From contig NC_063016.1 in the NCBI RefSeq assembly GCF_020509005.1, positions 2,852,001 to 2,916,000 on the forward strand: a stretch of DNA of 64,000 nt, read 5' to 3'. Origin of the DNA: Fulvia fulva (lineage: Eukaryota; Ascomycota; Dothideomycetes; Mycosphaerellales; Mycosphaerellaceae). Positions 20,614 to 30,678 of the stretch are shown here, in pieces (the first letter of the stretch is position 1; every line of letters starts with the position of its first letter). The notes under the pieces were generated by a model, which worked only from the letters and a program-made list of their open reading frames with translations, searched no databases and was not told where the DNA came from. The translations under genes were made by a program, and so were the position numbers.

Positions 20614-23600
20614 GTAGCCCCCCCGAACAAAGCTAAGTTCCTACGAAGCCGTAGTAGTTCTATATATCGAGGATGTTCAGCTTTAGTACTAGGCCTAGGC
20701 CTAATGTCATAGTCGATATACTATTAGTAAGCCCCGTCGAAGAGCTCAGATTCGAAGAGCCTGCCGATGTTAACTTCTAGGCCGTCTACGCGGGCGTAGT
20801 ATTCTTCGATTGCTTAACGATTAAAGATGATATGTTGGATAGGTTCCTATAAGGTATCCTACTTAGGGCAACCTTGCCATTCGACTTTATACTTGATCGG
20901 CGGTAGTCCTTTAACGTCGTTAGGCTCTACGCGGATTCCCCGGATCTTACGGACGGCATAGTCGTCAGAAGGTAGGTTAATAGGCTCGTCGACTTCTACT
21001 TCATCGGGAGGACCTAGTATGTCTTAGTTTTAGTTCGGGAATAGGTCCTTAGCCGACGGCCGAAGGCGTACGGGATAGAAGACTTCGTGGATCTTTATGT
21101 TCGTAGGAAGAGCTAGACGGTAGGCGTGTGAACTAATACGCTCGGTGATCTTAAAAGGACCTAGGTTCTTCTAGTTCAGCTTCTTAGAGGGGCGGTCTGT
21201 CTTGATGTTCTTAGAGTTAAGGTAGACTATATCGCCTACTTAGTAGTCGGGAGCTAGCTAGCGACGACGATTGGCTTGATCCTCGTAGATTGCTTATGCG
21301 TATACTATCTCGTCGTGAACTTCTTTATAGATCTATAAGAGTATAGTAGCGAACTCGTCTGCTGCTTACTCGTTTACGTCTTCGGTAGGCGGGAGAGGTT
21401 CTTCTAGTTCTATGCCTATACGAGGGTAGTAACCTCTCGTAGTATAGAAGGGAGAGTAGCTAGTAGTCTCCGAGTCCTAGTTACGAGTAGCGAACTCTAC
21501 CGTAGGGATATACTAAGGCCAATCCTTCTAGTAGTAGTCGACGAAGTAACGAAGGACCTACTCGAGGATAGCGTTCGTAATTTCGGTCTAGCCGTCGGTC
21601 TGTAGCTAAAAACTGGTCGAGAGGTTATGCTTAATGCCTAGGATAGCACATAGACGCTTCTAGAAGTACGAGATAAACTAGGTGCCTCTGTTAGAGGTGA
21701 TGCTATCCGGGAGGCCTTAAAAGCGCCAGACGAATTCGTAGAACAAGCGAGTAGTCTCCTTTACGGTTATACTCTAGCACGGGATTATATACCGGTCCTT
21801 AGAGTAACGGTCTACGATTACTAGAAGGGCCTTTACTTTCACGCCGCTAAAGGTCTTGCCGTAAGGAAGATCGGTAATAAAGTCTATAGTGATGTGCTTC
21901 TACGGACGATTAGGAGCCGGGAGAGGGTACAAGAGACCGTAGGGACGGTAGCGGTTAGCTTTAGCTCTTCGGTAAGTAGCGTAGTTTAGTACGTAGCGGC
22001 GGACGTCCTTCTAGGAATGCGGCCACTAGTAATACCTAGCGAGGAGCTTATAGGTCTTAGCTACGCCTAGGTGACCCCTAGAGGCGGAGTCGTGGATGAT
22101 TTGAAGAATCTCAGCTCGGATATTAGAGCCTTCGGGCTACGGTACGTAAAGCTTCTTACGGAAGTAGACGATACCTTCCTAGAGCTCGTACTCGGACAGC
22201 GAGAAGCCCGGGAATGTCCTCGCGCTAGATTCAAGGGCCTGAACTAACTCTTAGGCGTCTATATCGGCATCGTACGCTATTCGTACTCGTGCTATAATGC
22301 CTTCGGGCTACTCCTTATTATCAAACCCCTTAAAGTCTAATTCGGATAAGCCGTCGGTCGTTACTAAGCCCTCTTTATCGTCGTTCAAGTCCTTAGCGTC
22401 CGAGGCGTATTCTTTAGGCTCGGATTCATCGTCACTCTCGTTAAGGTAGGTAGGAGCGAGTACGAGAGTAGCAAAGGAAGCGGCGAGCGTAGGCTAGCCG
22501 TTCGATAGGTACTCTCGAAGCTCGGAAGAGAGGTTGTGCTCTTTAATGACTTGTTGCCCTACGATTTGCCGGCCCCCTCTTCGATCAACTAGAGAGTCAC
22601 TAGGGCGGCGGGTAAGGGCGTCGGCTATCGAGTTAGCCTTGCCGGGCGTGTACGAGATCACGAAGTTAAACCGGGAGAGGAACTCGCTCTAGCGGGCCTA
22701 GCGACGATTAAGTAGCTTGCTCTTTATAAAGTAGACGAGGTTCTTATAGTCGGAGCTTACTTAGACGGGTATAGTAGAGCCTTCGAGCTCGGGGCGCTAC
22801 TCTTCGAAAGCTTTAACGATAGCGAGAAGCTCCTTGTCGTAGATCTCGTAGTTATACTCCGTAGCGGTCATCTTCTTAGAGAGGAAGGCGACAGGTAACT
22901 AGGGGGATTCAGGCGAGCGGCGTTATAGTAGGACACCGCCCACTACGCCGTCGGATGCGTCGGTCTCTACACGGGTCTCTAGTTCGAAATCGAAGTGCCG
23001 TAGAAGCGGGTTCTTAACAAACTTCGCTTTAAGCAAGTCAAAAGCCTCCTAGCATTCGTCGGTCTAGGCGAACTTCTTACCCTTACGCGTAAGCTTCGTC
23101 AAAGGGCGTACTACGCCCGAAAATACGTGGATAAAGCGGCGGTAGAAGTTAGTAAAGCCTAGGAAACCCTAGACCTCTTTGACGTTCGTAGGAGCATCCT
23201 ATTCGACGATAGCGTCGATCTTCTCTTAGTCTATCTTGATGCCGTCTACGGTAATGATCAAACTAAGGAACTTGACTTCGGTCTTCTTAAACTCGTACTT
23301 GTCGATGTCGAGCTACAAGCCGGCGTCTACGAGCTTCTAAAGGACCTTATAGACGTGCTCGCGGTACTCCTCCTTAGTCTCGCTATAGACTAGGATGTCG
23401 TCGATATAGGCAGTGTAGAACTGATCGAGGAACTCCTAAAGGATGTCGTTAATAAAGTTCTAGAAGGTACTAGGCCCGTTATAAACGCCGAAGGGCATAA
23501 CGAGCGACTCGAACAGCCCGTAGCGAGTACGGAAGGCTATAAGATACTCGTGTCCTTCTGCCATTCGTAACTTGTTAAACGTAGCGATAACATCGAGCTT

Positions 23601-24677
23601 AGTGAAGTACTTGGCCTTAGAGAGGCGCTCGAGCGTCTCCTAAATCAACGGTATTAGGTAGCGGTTCTTCTTTATAATAGCGTTTAAGCCTCGGTAGTCT
23701 ACGTAGAAGCGTAGACTACCGCCGGGCTTCTTAACGAATATAACGGGACTACTAGCGCTAGAACGGCTCGCTCGAATAAACCCCTTCTTTAGGTTCTCTT
23801 CGAGGTATCTCTTAAGGACGATAAGCTCTTCTCGGGATATAGAATATAACGGTCCGAACGGTATCTCTACACCTTCTTCTAGCTCAATCTTATAGTCGTA
23901 AGGGCGATAAGGAGGCAGCTCGTCTACGGCTTTAGTATCGAATACGTAGAGGATGTGGTATGCCTAAGGAGGGACCTTCGTAGTAGGGTCGGTAGGTATA
24001 CGCTTCTTATCGAGCTTCTCGAGGGCGATGTCGATATCGCGGAGAGAGGCGGCGAAGACTTGAGCTTTAGGCTACTTAGTAGTAGTAGTGAAGGTAGCGG
24101 CGTTTACCTAGAAGATCTTGGTATACTTAGGACCGCGCTAAGGCGGCGGAGAAGGCGGAGGTGCCGGAGGAACTTCTAGAGGGAAGCTAATAGTAAGGGA
24201 AGTCTAGTCGATAATAGGTCGGTGTCGTCTAAACTAGGGGAGGCCGAGGATAAACTTCTGATACGGTAGGGACGTAAGGAAGCTAGTGATCGACATACGC
24301 TTGCCTCCGAGGGTGATTAACGTATATATAACATAAGTAATCTTACTAGTGGTAGTCTCCGTGCCGTTAAAGAGTTCAAGGGTGCGAGGGTACTTTAGTT
24401 CCTAGGGTTCGAGGTTGAGAGAGGTCGCGAGTTTATAGTCTATAAAAGACTCGCCTAGTACGCTAGTGTCTATAAGAGTGAGATTAGAAGAAGAGAGTTT
24501 CTTTAAGCCGATATTTATATTCGTGACGAACGGTTTATAAGCGTGGTCCTTGCCCGTCTCGTCGTATAGGTCTAGCTATACTATATTGATCCTCAACTTC
24601 TTTCCTCTCTTCACTTTCGGTAAACGTTGTTCTTAGTCTTCATCGCGTCGATAAGGAAGACCTAGGCTTTTTCCTGC
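20238..24677 (-). pseudogene. Element C pol pseudogene
   Basis: Colinear with pol of element A (positions map as 38817-p), including the part that runs into the LTR. Protease, reverse transcriptase, RNase H, integrase and chromodomain can all be followed, but each is interrupted by TAG/TAA made by CAG->TAG, CAA->TAA and TGG->TAG/TGA-type transitions. No frame shift was needed to follow the alignment. Not functional. Confidence 0.9.
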
Positions 24678-25822
24678 TTAGCGGGAGTAGTAGGAGTAGG
24701 CTCGATAGCGCCGACAGCGCCGCGAACCGGGTTACGGGCGTTACGGGTAGCGAGCTACGGACAGTTAGCTACGATATAGCCTAGACCGCCGTAGTAGGTG
24801 TAGAGTCCGGCCTAGCGACGGCGAAGCTTCTCTTCGGGAGTAAGCTTACCGTTAACGAGGCCCTGGACTCGAGGGACGGCGGTACTAGCGCTAAGATCTA
24901 TAGCGTCACCTATAGAGACGGGAGGGAGAGCCGTAGGAGCGGCGGCGCCTAGTAGAGTAGCGAAGTGGCTTCCGGGACTACGAGGCTAACGACCTTAAGA
25001 ACGGGAAGCGAGGAGAGAGGCGGTGTGTTTTATGTTAGAGTCGAGGCGCTAGCAGGTCTCGACGAGCTCACGGAAGCTTATAGTACCGACGTCCTTGTCC
25101 TCGAGGGCTCGAAGAAGCTCTACTAATAAACTACGGCGGAGAGTGCTCTTCTTAGTCTCTTCGTTATAGCCGGTGAACCCGATGTCGCGGTTAAAGGCCG
25201 CGAGGTACTCGGCGAAGCTCTTGTTCTTCTAGAGGAGGTTATAGATAGCGTTCTAGGCGGTGGCTCTACGGTCTAGATCACTAAAGGCAGCACGGAGGTC
25301 CTACATTAAGGTAAGGACGTCCGGGCAGCCGATAGTCTACGTAGCGTTGTCGATGTAGTGTTATACCTAAGCCGCGGCGTCTCCCCGAAGGAGGGAGAAG
25401 ACGTACGTGACTTTGTCCTTCTCTTACGGAAAGTGGTCGGCATTAGCTAATAGCTTAATAGTAAGCTATGTCTCAAATGCCTCAAACTTGCTCTTGTTGC
25501 TGTCGAACTCGTCTAGGTCGTTGACCTTCTTAGAGAAGTGCTGGCGGTGGTTGTCGTCGGCGTGCGGGGCGAGGTTCTAGAAGGTGTTTATAATACCTTG
25601 AAGGTATATTACTTAGTTATTTGCTTACTCGACCTACTAGGCGGTCTCGCGGAAAGAGGAGACGGTGCGGTTGATAAGAGCGTAGGCGGTGTCGGGGTTG
25701 GCGTTTGCCCAGGCACCGAAGGTAGCGGCGTTCGAGAAGGGGATGTCAGTCCACTTACTAAAGTGGAATAGAGTGTCTTAGTTGTCGAGGTTAACACCTC
25801 TATCGGTAGCGTGGTCACCTAT
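24662..25822 (-). pseudogene. Element C gag pseudogene
   Basis: Colinear with gag of element A. The zinc-knuckle region and gag core are recognisable but broken by RIP stops. The 5' part, nearer the right LTR, is less damaged and leaves a 69-codon open frame (25609-25818) very similar to an alternate frame of A. Confidence 0.88.
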
Positions 25823-25864
25823 GAGGATGACTCGAGTGGTTGACGGTTTGTTGGTCTTTTGTGA

Positions 25865-26384
25865 TGTTAGGGCGAGAGCCTGGCCTGTGAGATGCAAGGG
25901 TGAAAGCGAGAATGTAGGTGCGAAGTGTAGATATAAAAGGGTATAGTATAATTGCTATACAAAACAAAAGACGAAGAAAGCAAGAGAGGCCTGGGGAAGG
26001 CCAGATATTTATACGCGACCCTCGCGAGTGCGTGTCCCCGCATCAACAGGGCTAACCCGTGCGGAGCCGCGCTCAGCAGCTTTGCTCAAAACCTTATTCT
26101 AACCTGCCCTACGTTCCGAGTCTTCCACGTGCTTCTTCTAGGGTCTAGCGCAGTCGCGGGTGCTCGCGGGAGTGCCGTGAGTCACACAGTCACGAGCCGA
26201 AGTGAATCTGTCAAGGTTTGGTAGAGGGGTGAATTTGGAGGGCTGGGTCCCGTAGTGAATGTTGCGGGGCATGTGACTCTTGGCGCTCACACACCAAGCT
26301 GGACTGTCACTTCTTGACGACTTCTGAGCACTCTGAGGCTCTTCTGTCCCCACCTTCTGTACACTCTGTGGGGAGACCATGACA
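25865..26384 (-). repeat. Element C 5' LTR (right), lightly RIPped
   Basis: 520 bp. The inner 130 bp or so carry several TpG->TpA/CpA->TpA changes, while the outer half is nearly the same as element A. One difference in the outer half (C here where A and the left LTR of C have T, near 26278) looks ancestral or allelic rather than RIP. The target duplication CTATA follows. Confidence 0.93.
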
Positions 26385-26925
26385 CTATAGGGGTGTCAAT
26401 TCCGGGTGGCCTTATTAATCGCCTAAGACGTCGTCCTTATTTCTTATTGCCCTTAGTAATACGATAGTACTAGCGCCGTACGTAGCTAAGTGATCATTAC
26501 CTATAGAGACCGGTATAGGAGCTGATCGTTAGTTCCTATGCTTTTTGCGTCCTCTATAAGTTGCTGCCAGTTGTCTTGGGGGAGCTTCGCCTATGGAGCC
26601 GTAGGCGCCGGTGGTGCCGTAGCCTGCGCTGCTATTGCCTAGGAGTTGCCTAATGAAGCTTGGCACCTCCGCGGCGTTTGGAGCTGAAGAAACAGGGTGA
26701 AGAGAACTTCAAGCTGTCCAAATTGAATGAGGTAGAACTCCCTCAATTCTAGGGGCAGTAACCTGCTTTGTAGATCGTTAGAATGGCCTTAGCAAATTTA
26801 TATACGTATCTGGATACATCACTGAACAAATTGTCGTGCTTGGATTGGCTATATGTGGTGTTGTTGTCGCATGCTACCGTCGCAAACTTTTCACCTGTTT
26901 CTTGGATTGGAGAAGCTACTGCAAG
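26385..26925. other. Edge of the RIPped island, no gene seen
   Basis: RIP-like composition (TAG/CTA rich, CpG kept) continues to about 26.52 kb, then gives way to ordinary sequence with normal CpA and TpG. A CGGTGGTGCCGTAGCCTGCG-like stretch follows but no convincing gene. This is the transition between the transposon island and unique DNA. Confidence 0.5.
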
Positions 26926-27159
26926 ATGACCAAACACCTTTCAACACCTCAAAAGAATCAGATAGTAGGAGCCTATCACTACTGCAGACTTAAGGGCATC
27001 AAGTGCTCGCAAAGAGACCTTGTTAAGACCTTCAAACCGCTCTTCGCACCCACAAGGCATCAGGTGCGCAATGCTCTGGACACTGCAGGCTCAAGACAGC
27101 CATATCACCCGAGAGATTGGAGAATATCATATTCAGCAGGGGTCAGAAGAACGCAGTAG
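26926..27159 (+). CDS. Small helix-turn-helix-like ORF, possibly a gene remnant
   Basis: 77 codons from ATG 26926. Residues 4-45 (STPQKNQIVGAYHYC...CSQRDLVKTF) have the look of a small DNA-binding helix-turn-helix such as those at the N-terminus of fungal transposase-like proteins or pipsqueak-type proteins. It is followed by a short basic tail and a stop. The rest of any transposase is missing. A second open stretch at 27244-27459 could be a further exon, but no splice sites join them convincingly. It lies just outside the transposon island and may be a fossil. I would not assign a function. Confidence 0.25.
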   Translation: MTKHLSTPQKNQIVGAYHYCRLKGIKCSQRDLVKTFKPLFAPTRHQVRNALDTAGSRQPYHPRDWRISYSAGVRRTQ

Positions 27160-27758
27160 ATACACATTGTGACTATAGACGCAGCAGAACGAAGAACAGG
27201 GTGGTGTGGATGTGAATAGAGAGATAGAACAACACCTTCAGAAATGAACATAATCCCACCAGTTGTTTTGGGCGGTTTGGTCAGTGTGGAGCGTGCATTC
27301 TTACCAACATCACGGAAGGTCATGCTCGCCCAATATCGATCGACTCATGGTGAACGGGACAAGATTAACGGCATTAATCCTCACACGGAATCCTTTAACG
27401 CGTTCAATGAGGCTCGCGGTGCATTTGTCCGGACAATGGATCCACTACCACTGAAATAGCTCTCCGGCCACTCCCAAGGTTCGCATGTGATGTGGCTGTT
27501 TCTGCAAGCGATGTGTGCGCCTCAACGAAAAGTAAAGCATGTCATTGCCAGGATCTTGATAAAAGCTGTCTTCACCTAGCCCAGGTGTGCGATAACAACC
27601 ATGCGCGAGGACAGCACGATGCCCAAGGACCTTCTGAGGTCACTGAAGGAGCAACCTGAAGCTGGAACATGCAAGAAGCAGCGATGACTGTAAGTTGTTG
27701 TGAAAGCTGCAGTGCCATGCTTGTTCAAGACACGTTCATGACTTGATCGTTGTGCCGT

Positions 27759-28267
27759 CTACCCCAATCCGCCATCAAATTGATACCGAAGGCACCCAGC
27801 GATGAGATAGCCGCCTATGCCACCATTGATACCTGCAAGGATCAGCTCCGACCGAATTAGTTGATTCTCACTCACGTACACCCTTTATACAGCGTCGAGA
27901 ATATGGCATGACAAGACCACCCCGGCGCCTGATCATTAAGCGGAACCTGAACGTCTTGAGATGGCACAGTCGTTTCGCACCCTTCAACCCAGCTGATGGA
28001 GTAGTCGTAGCTCACGCCATACGGACTCTCCCTCTGGTACAAAGGTTTGCTCGACGGATCCATGGTGAGGCCATGCCACTCGTAATTACACAGATAGAGC
28101 GCATTTTTATATTGGAAGTCCCCGTAGATGTCGGCGTGGCCTTCGAAATCGGCGGGGTCGTTGCAGGTGATGTTGGTTACCTCAAGGGGGTTGAACCATT
28201 TGGTTACAGGAGTGGGAGAGGCGGAGAGAAGGGGTGGGAGGAGAGGGAGGAGGTAAATGGGTCGCAT
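27759..28267 (-). CDS. Small secreted cysteine-containing protein, possible effector
   Basis: The uninterrupted frame is 28267-27872 (131 aa). It starts with a hydrophobic signal peptide (residues 1-16, cleavage likely after LLSA). The mature part has five cysteines (ITC, LCN, GCE, SCH, GCT) and aromatic residues typical of fungal secreted proteins. No catalytic family is recognised. Downstream, 27833-27759 encodes an exon-like stretch (GINGGIGGYLIAGC...) preceded by a plausible acceptor (CTTGCAG) and a GTGAGT donor near the first stop, but the two are out of phase by one base. The gene may therefore be longer and frameshifted, or simply end at 27872. It lies 1.5 kb from the RIPped island, a common setting for effector candidates. 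Confidence 0.5.
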
Positions 28268-28915
28268 TGTCTGGAGTGATGAGTCTTAAGTGATGAGTCT
28301 GGAGTGATGGAGCGACACGTTGACGACTCTACTAGAATCTCGACGACGCTCAGCGAACTTATGATGAGCGAAGAATGTTTGTTACCACAGCCTCGTGCTA
28401 CACTCGAATGTTTCGGCTGACATGCTACTGCAAATATCTGTGTTTGCATACACAAGTCGGCTAAAGGTTACAGCAGCAGAGACATCTATCAAGTCTTGGA
28501 TGCACGACATTTTGAAGGGCATCTGACAGCTGTCAACCAACGAGTGTTGACTGGTGTTGTTGTACACATCCTACCTCACTCAAATTCCAATGCTCTGAAT
28601 TCGAGATATGGAGCTGTGGTGACCTGAGATCGTCGGGCTATTGCAGAGGCAGGCGGCTTTTCTGTGGAGCAGAGCAATGACTACGCAACAGCTCCTCGTA
28701 GCATAGATCAATACTCGAACAATGCATACTCAGTACCCAGGACATCCGCGCTTGTGAGAGTGCAGTGTTGCTACAACAAGGCTTCGACCCACGGGATGGT
28801 GCGTCACGATCAAAAGGTGTAAGCTGTGCTGCTACTGAAACCGTGACAATGAATTATCATGCTAGTTCGAAAGATATTACTACTCTGCACAACGCACCAA
28901 CGCTTCGACCACGAC
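28268..28915. other. Intergenic, nothing recognised
   Basis: About 650 bp between the small secreted protein and the protease gene. Only short frames without start context or domain resemblance were seen. It would contain the promoter of the small secreted protein on the minus strand, where CTTAAGTGATGAGTCTGGAG-like direct repeats occur near 28285-28310. Confidence 0.4.
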
Positions 28916-29881
28916 TTAAGGATAATTCCTCCTCGCCTGCCTAATTGCACCCAACATCAAATCTCCACTCCCCCACCCACTCGCCGCCACTCCATTCCCA
29001 TAATCAATCGTCACTGACAAAGTCCCCCAAATATAATGTCCATCCGCTCCGGCTACACCCTTCGGCTGCCAATGCGGTCCACCACTCTGTCCACCCGCAC
29101 AGTCCGTAGCAGTGTAATACGGCCCCGTCGCATCACAATCCCAAGGCCGTGAACTCTCAATCGTGTTTCCATCAACTCGATACGGCTCATTCCCACCCTT
29201 GTCGCCTGGATAGCCCACATGCTCGAAAATCGGTTTGTCTTCTAACCTCTTGTCCGGCAACTTGGCGCCGAAATAGCCCAGCTTGTCGCCTAGTCGTTTG
29301 TTCAATACAAGAACCATCCAGTCATTCTTCCAGCCGCAAGGCGTACCCCATTCATACGAAGACATTATGGCGACAGTAACGTCCGCGTGGCCGAAAGGTT
29401 CGCCGTTGTCGAAGCCGGGGGAGAAAGTACCAGGGGTGTTGGCGACGTAGCAATGCTTTGCGGTCAGCACGTGGCGAGGGCCGATGAGGGCGCCGGAGCA
29501 GTAGACACCATTGGACCAGGCGAGCTTGCCGATGGAGCGGTAGGGGTAGTCCTTGCTGTCGAATTCGTAGCGGTTGTCGGCGCCGTCTATGAAGCGTTTG
29601 GAGTGGTGGTCTCGGTATTGGGGGCTGCTGCGGGTGAAGTTGTTGGACGGGTCGAGGGTAGATGAGGAGTTGAAGGAGAGATATTGGGAGAGTTCATCCT
29701 CGGACCAGGTCAGGGATTCGGGGACGATGCTGTCGTTGCTGGTAGATGCTTGTGCTATGGCGATGGAGTGACCTAGTGGTTTGCTGTATGAGGGTTCCTG
29801 GCGTTTGGGGATGATGGGGTTGCTGAGAACTTGTGAGACTAGGAGTGTTGCGACCAGGCTGGAGGATAAGAGACGAGCCAT
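28916..29881 (-). CDS. Secreted trypsin-like serine protease (S1, glutamyl endopeptidase-like)
   Basis: 321 aa in one exon. A signal peptide (residues 1-20) is followed by a propeptide of about 75 residues with two N-glycosylation motifs, then the protease domain from about residue 95. The catalytic triad is visible: His143 in LTAKHC, Asp187 in KNDWMVLVL and Ser266 in GGQSGGP. Cysteines next to His143 and Ser266 fit the chymotrypsin fold. Overall shape is like fungal and bacterial glutamyl endopeptidase/V8-like enzymes rather than classical trypsins. It should act outside the cell on proteins. The start ATG at 29881 is the only one giving a signal peptide. The gene stands alone on the minus strand near the transposon island. 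Confidence 0.88.
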   Translation of the reverse strand: MARLLSSSLVATLLVSQVLSNPIIPKRQEPSYSKPLGHSIAIAQASTSNDSIVPESLTWSEDELSQYLSFNSSSTLDPSNNFTRSSPQYRDHHSKRFIDGADNRYEFDSKDYPYRSIGKLAWSNGVYCSGALIGPRHVLTAKHCYVANTPGTFSPGFDNGEPFGHADVTVAIMSSYEWGTPCGWKNDWMVLVLNKRLGDKLGYFGAKLPDKRLEDKPIFEHVGYPGDKGGNEPYRVDGNTIESSRPWDCDATGPYYTATDCAGGQSGGPHWQPKGVAGADGHYIWGTLSVTIDYGNGVAASGWGSGDLMLGAIRQARRNYP

Positions 29882-30678
29882 GATGGAGTGATGTGCAATT
29901 GTTGTGCTATTCTACGATGGTAACATGTACGATCATATATGCATGATCAACTATGTTCGAGCCATTTTCTTCCACTATAGCCATCGAATCGCTGGGCCAT
30001 ACGAGGTGGTGGCATGCTGGGCTTCGAGAAGCTGGCCATCAGCCATTCGTAAGATGAATTGCCCAGCCTGTGCATGGTAAGCAGTGGTTATTCTGAACTT
30101 ATGAGCAGTGTACAGAAGAAAATGGCCATGAAAAGACGTTGGAGGATGTCAGGACAGGAGGTTGATTCATACGAACGCCACTGAACTCCTTCCTCCTCCC
30201 CAGCGGTGAAATGAACAGCCAGCTCATGTTGTGCTATCAAAGTGTGGCAGACGTGGCGCGAGCATGTTTGTGCGTTGTTAAGTCGAGTGTATGTGTGGTT
30301 CGTTGCTGGAGAGGCTGCGGCGTAACCGTTGATCACAACGGCTGCACCAGACATGTGGAAAGCTTTGACCAGTTTCGTCGCCAAGCATCGACACATCGCC
30401 CTCTTCACATCATGCGCCTCATCTGCCGTCTGAACACTCGAGATTGGCCTAGTTGCCCTCAGTCGATGGAGCGATGCGCTTTAAGCCTCACGCGTTGTGA
30501 TGTTGCTGTGCGTTGCTGAGGCGAGCCGCGGGTCGAAGTAACGATTGTGGTGGATAGAGTGCGCGAAGCGCTCTCAGTACGTATGGCTGGCGAGACGTTG
30601 CTGTAACATGTGCTTGGCAAAGTGCCGTACGCGGGTAGAGTGTGGCAGACGGGTGCGTCGCTTCTCCAGTGCACCATT
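29882..30678. other. Intergenic, nothing recognised
   Basis: Roughly 800 bp with overlapping short frames on both strands and no domain or codon signal. It includes the protease promoter. No RNA gene was recognised. Confidence 0.4.

Larger units (their letters stand above)
20094..26384 (-). mobile_element. Element C: inverted, RIP-mutated copy of element A
   Basis: Exactly 6291 bp, the same length as element A, in reverse orientation, with 520-bp LTRs and a perfect target duplication CTATA (20089-20093 and 26385-26389). Any position p of A maps to 38817-p here, with no net indel. Differences are overwhelmingly CpA->TpA/TpG->TpA, for example TGCAG->TATAG. CpG is untouched, and CA in A-rich context (ACACAAAACAAAA) is often spared. 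Gag and pol are full of stops. Mutation is dense from the left LTR through pol and fades in the right LTR, whose last 230 bp or so are nearly intact. Confidence 0.96.

Noticed and set aside
1..26500. A giant cargo-carrying mobile element (Starship-like)
   Set aside because: No tyrosine-recombinase captain or cargo genes could be made out; LTR pairs with 5-bp duplications explain most of the block as nested retrotransposons.
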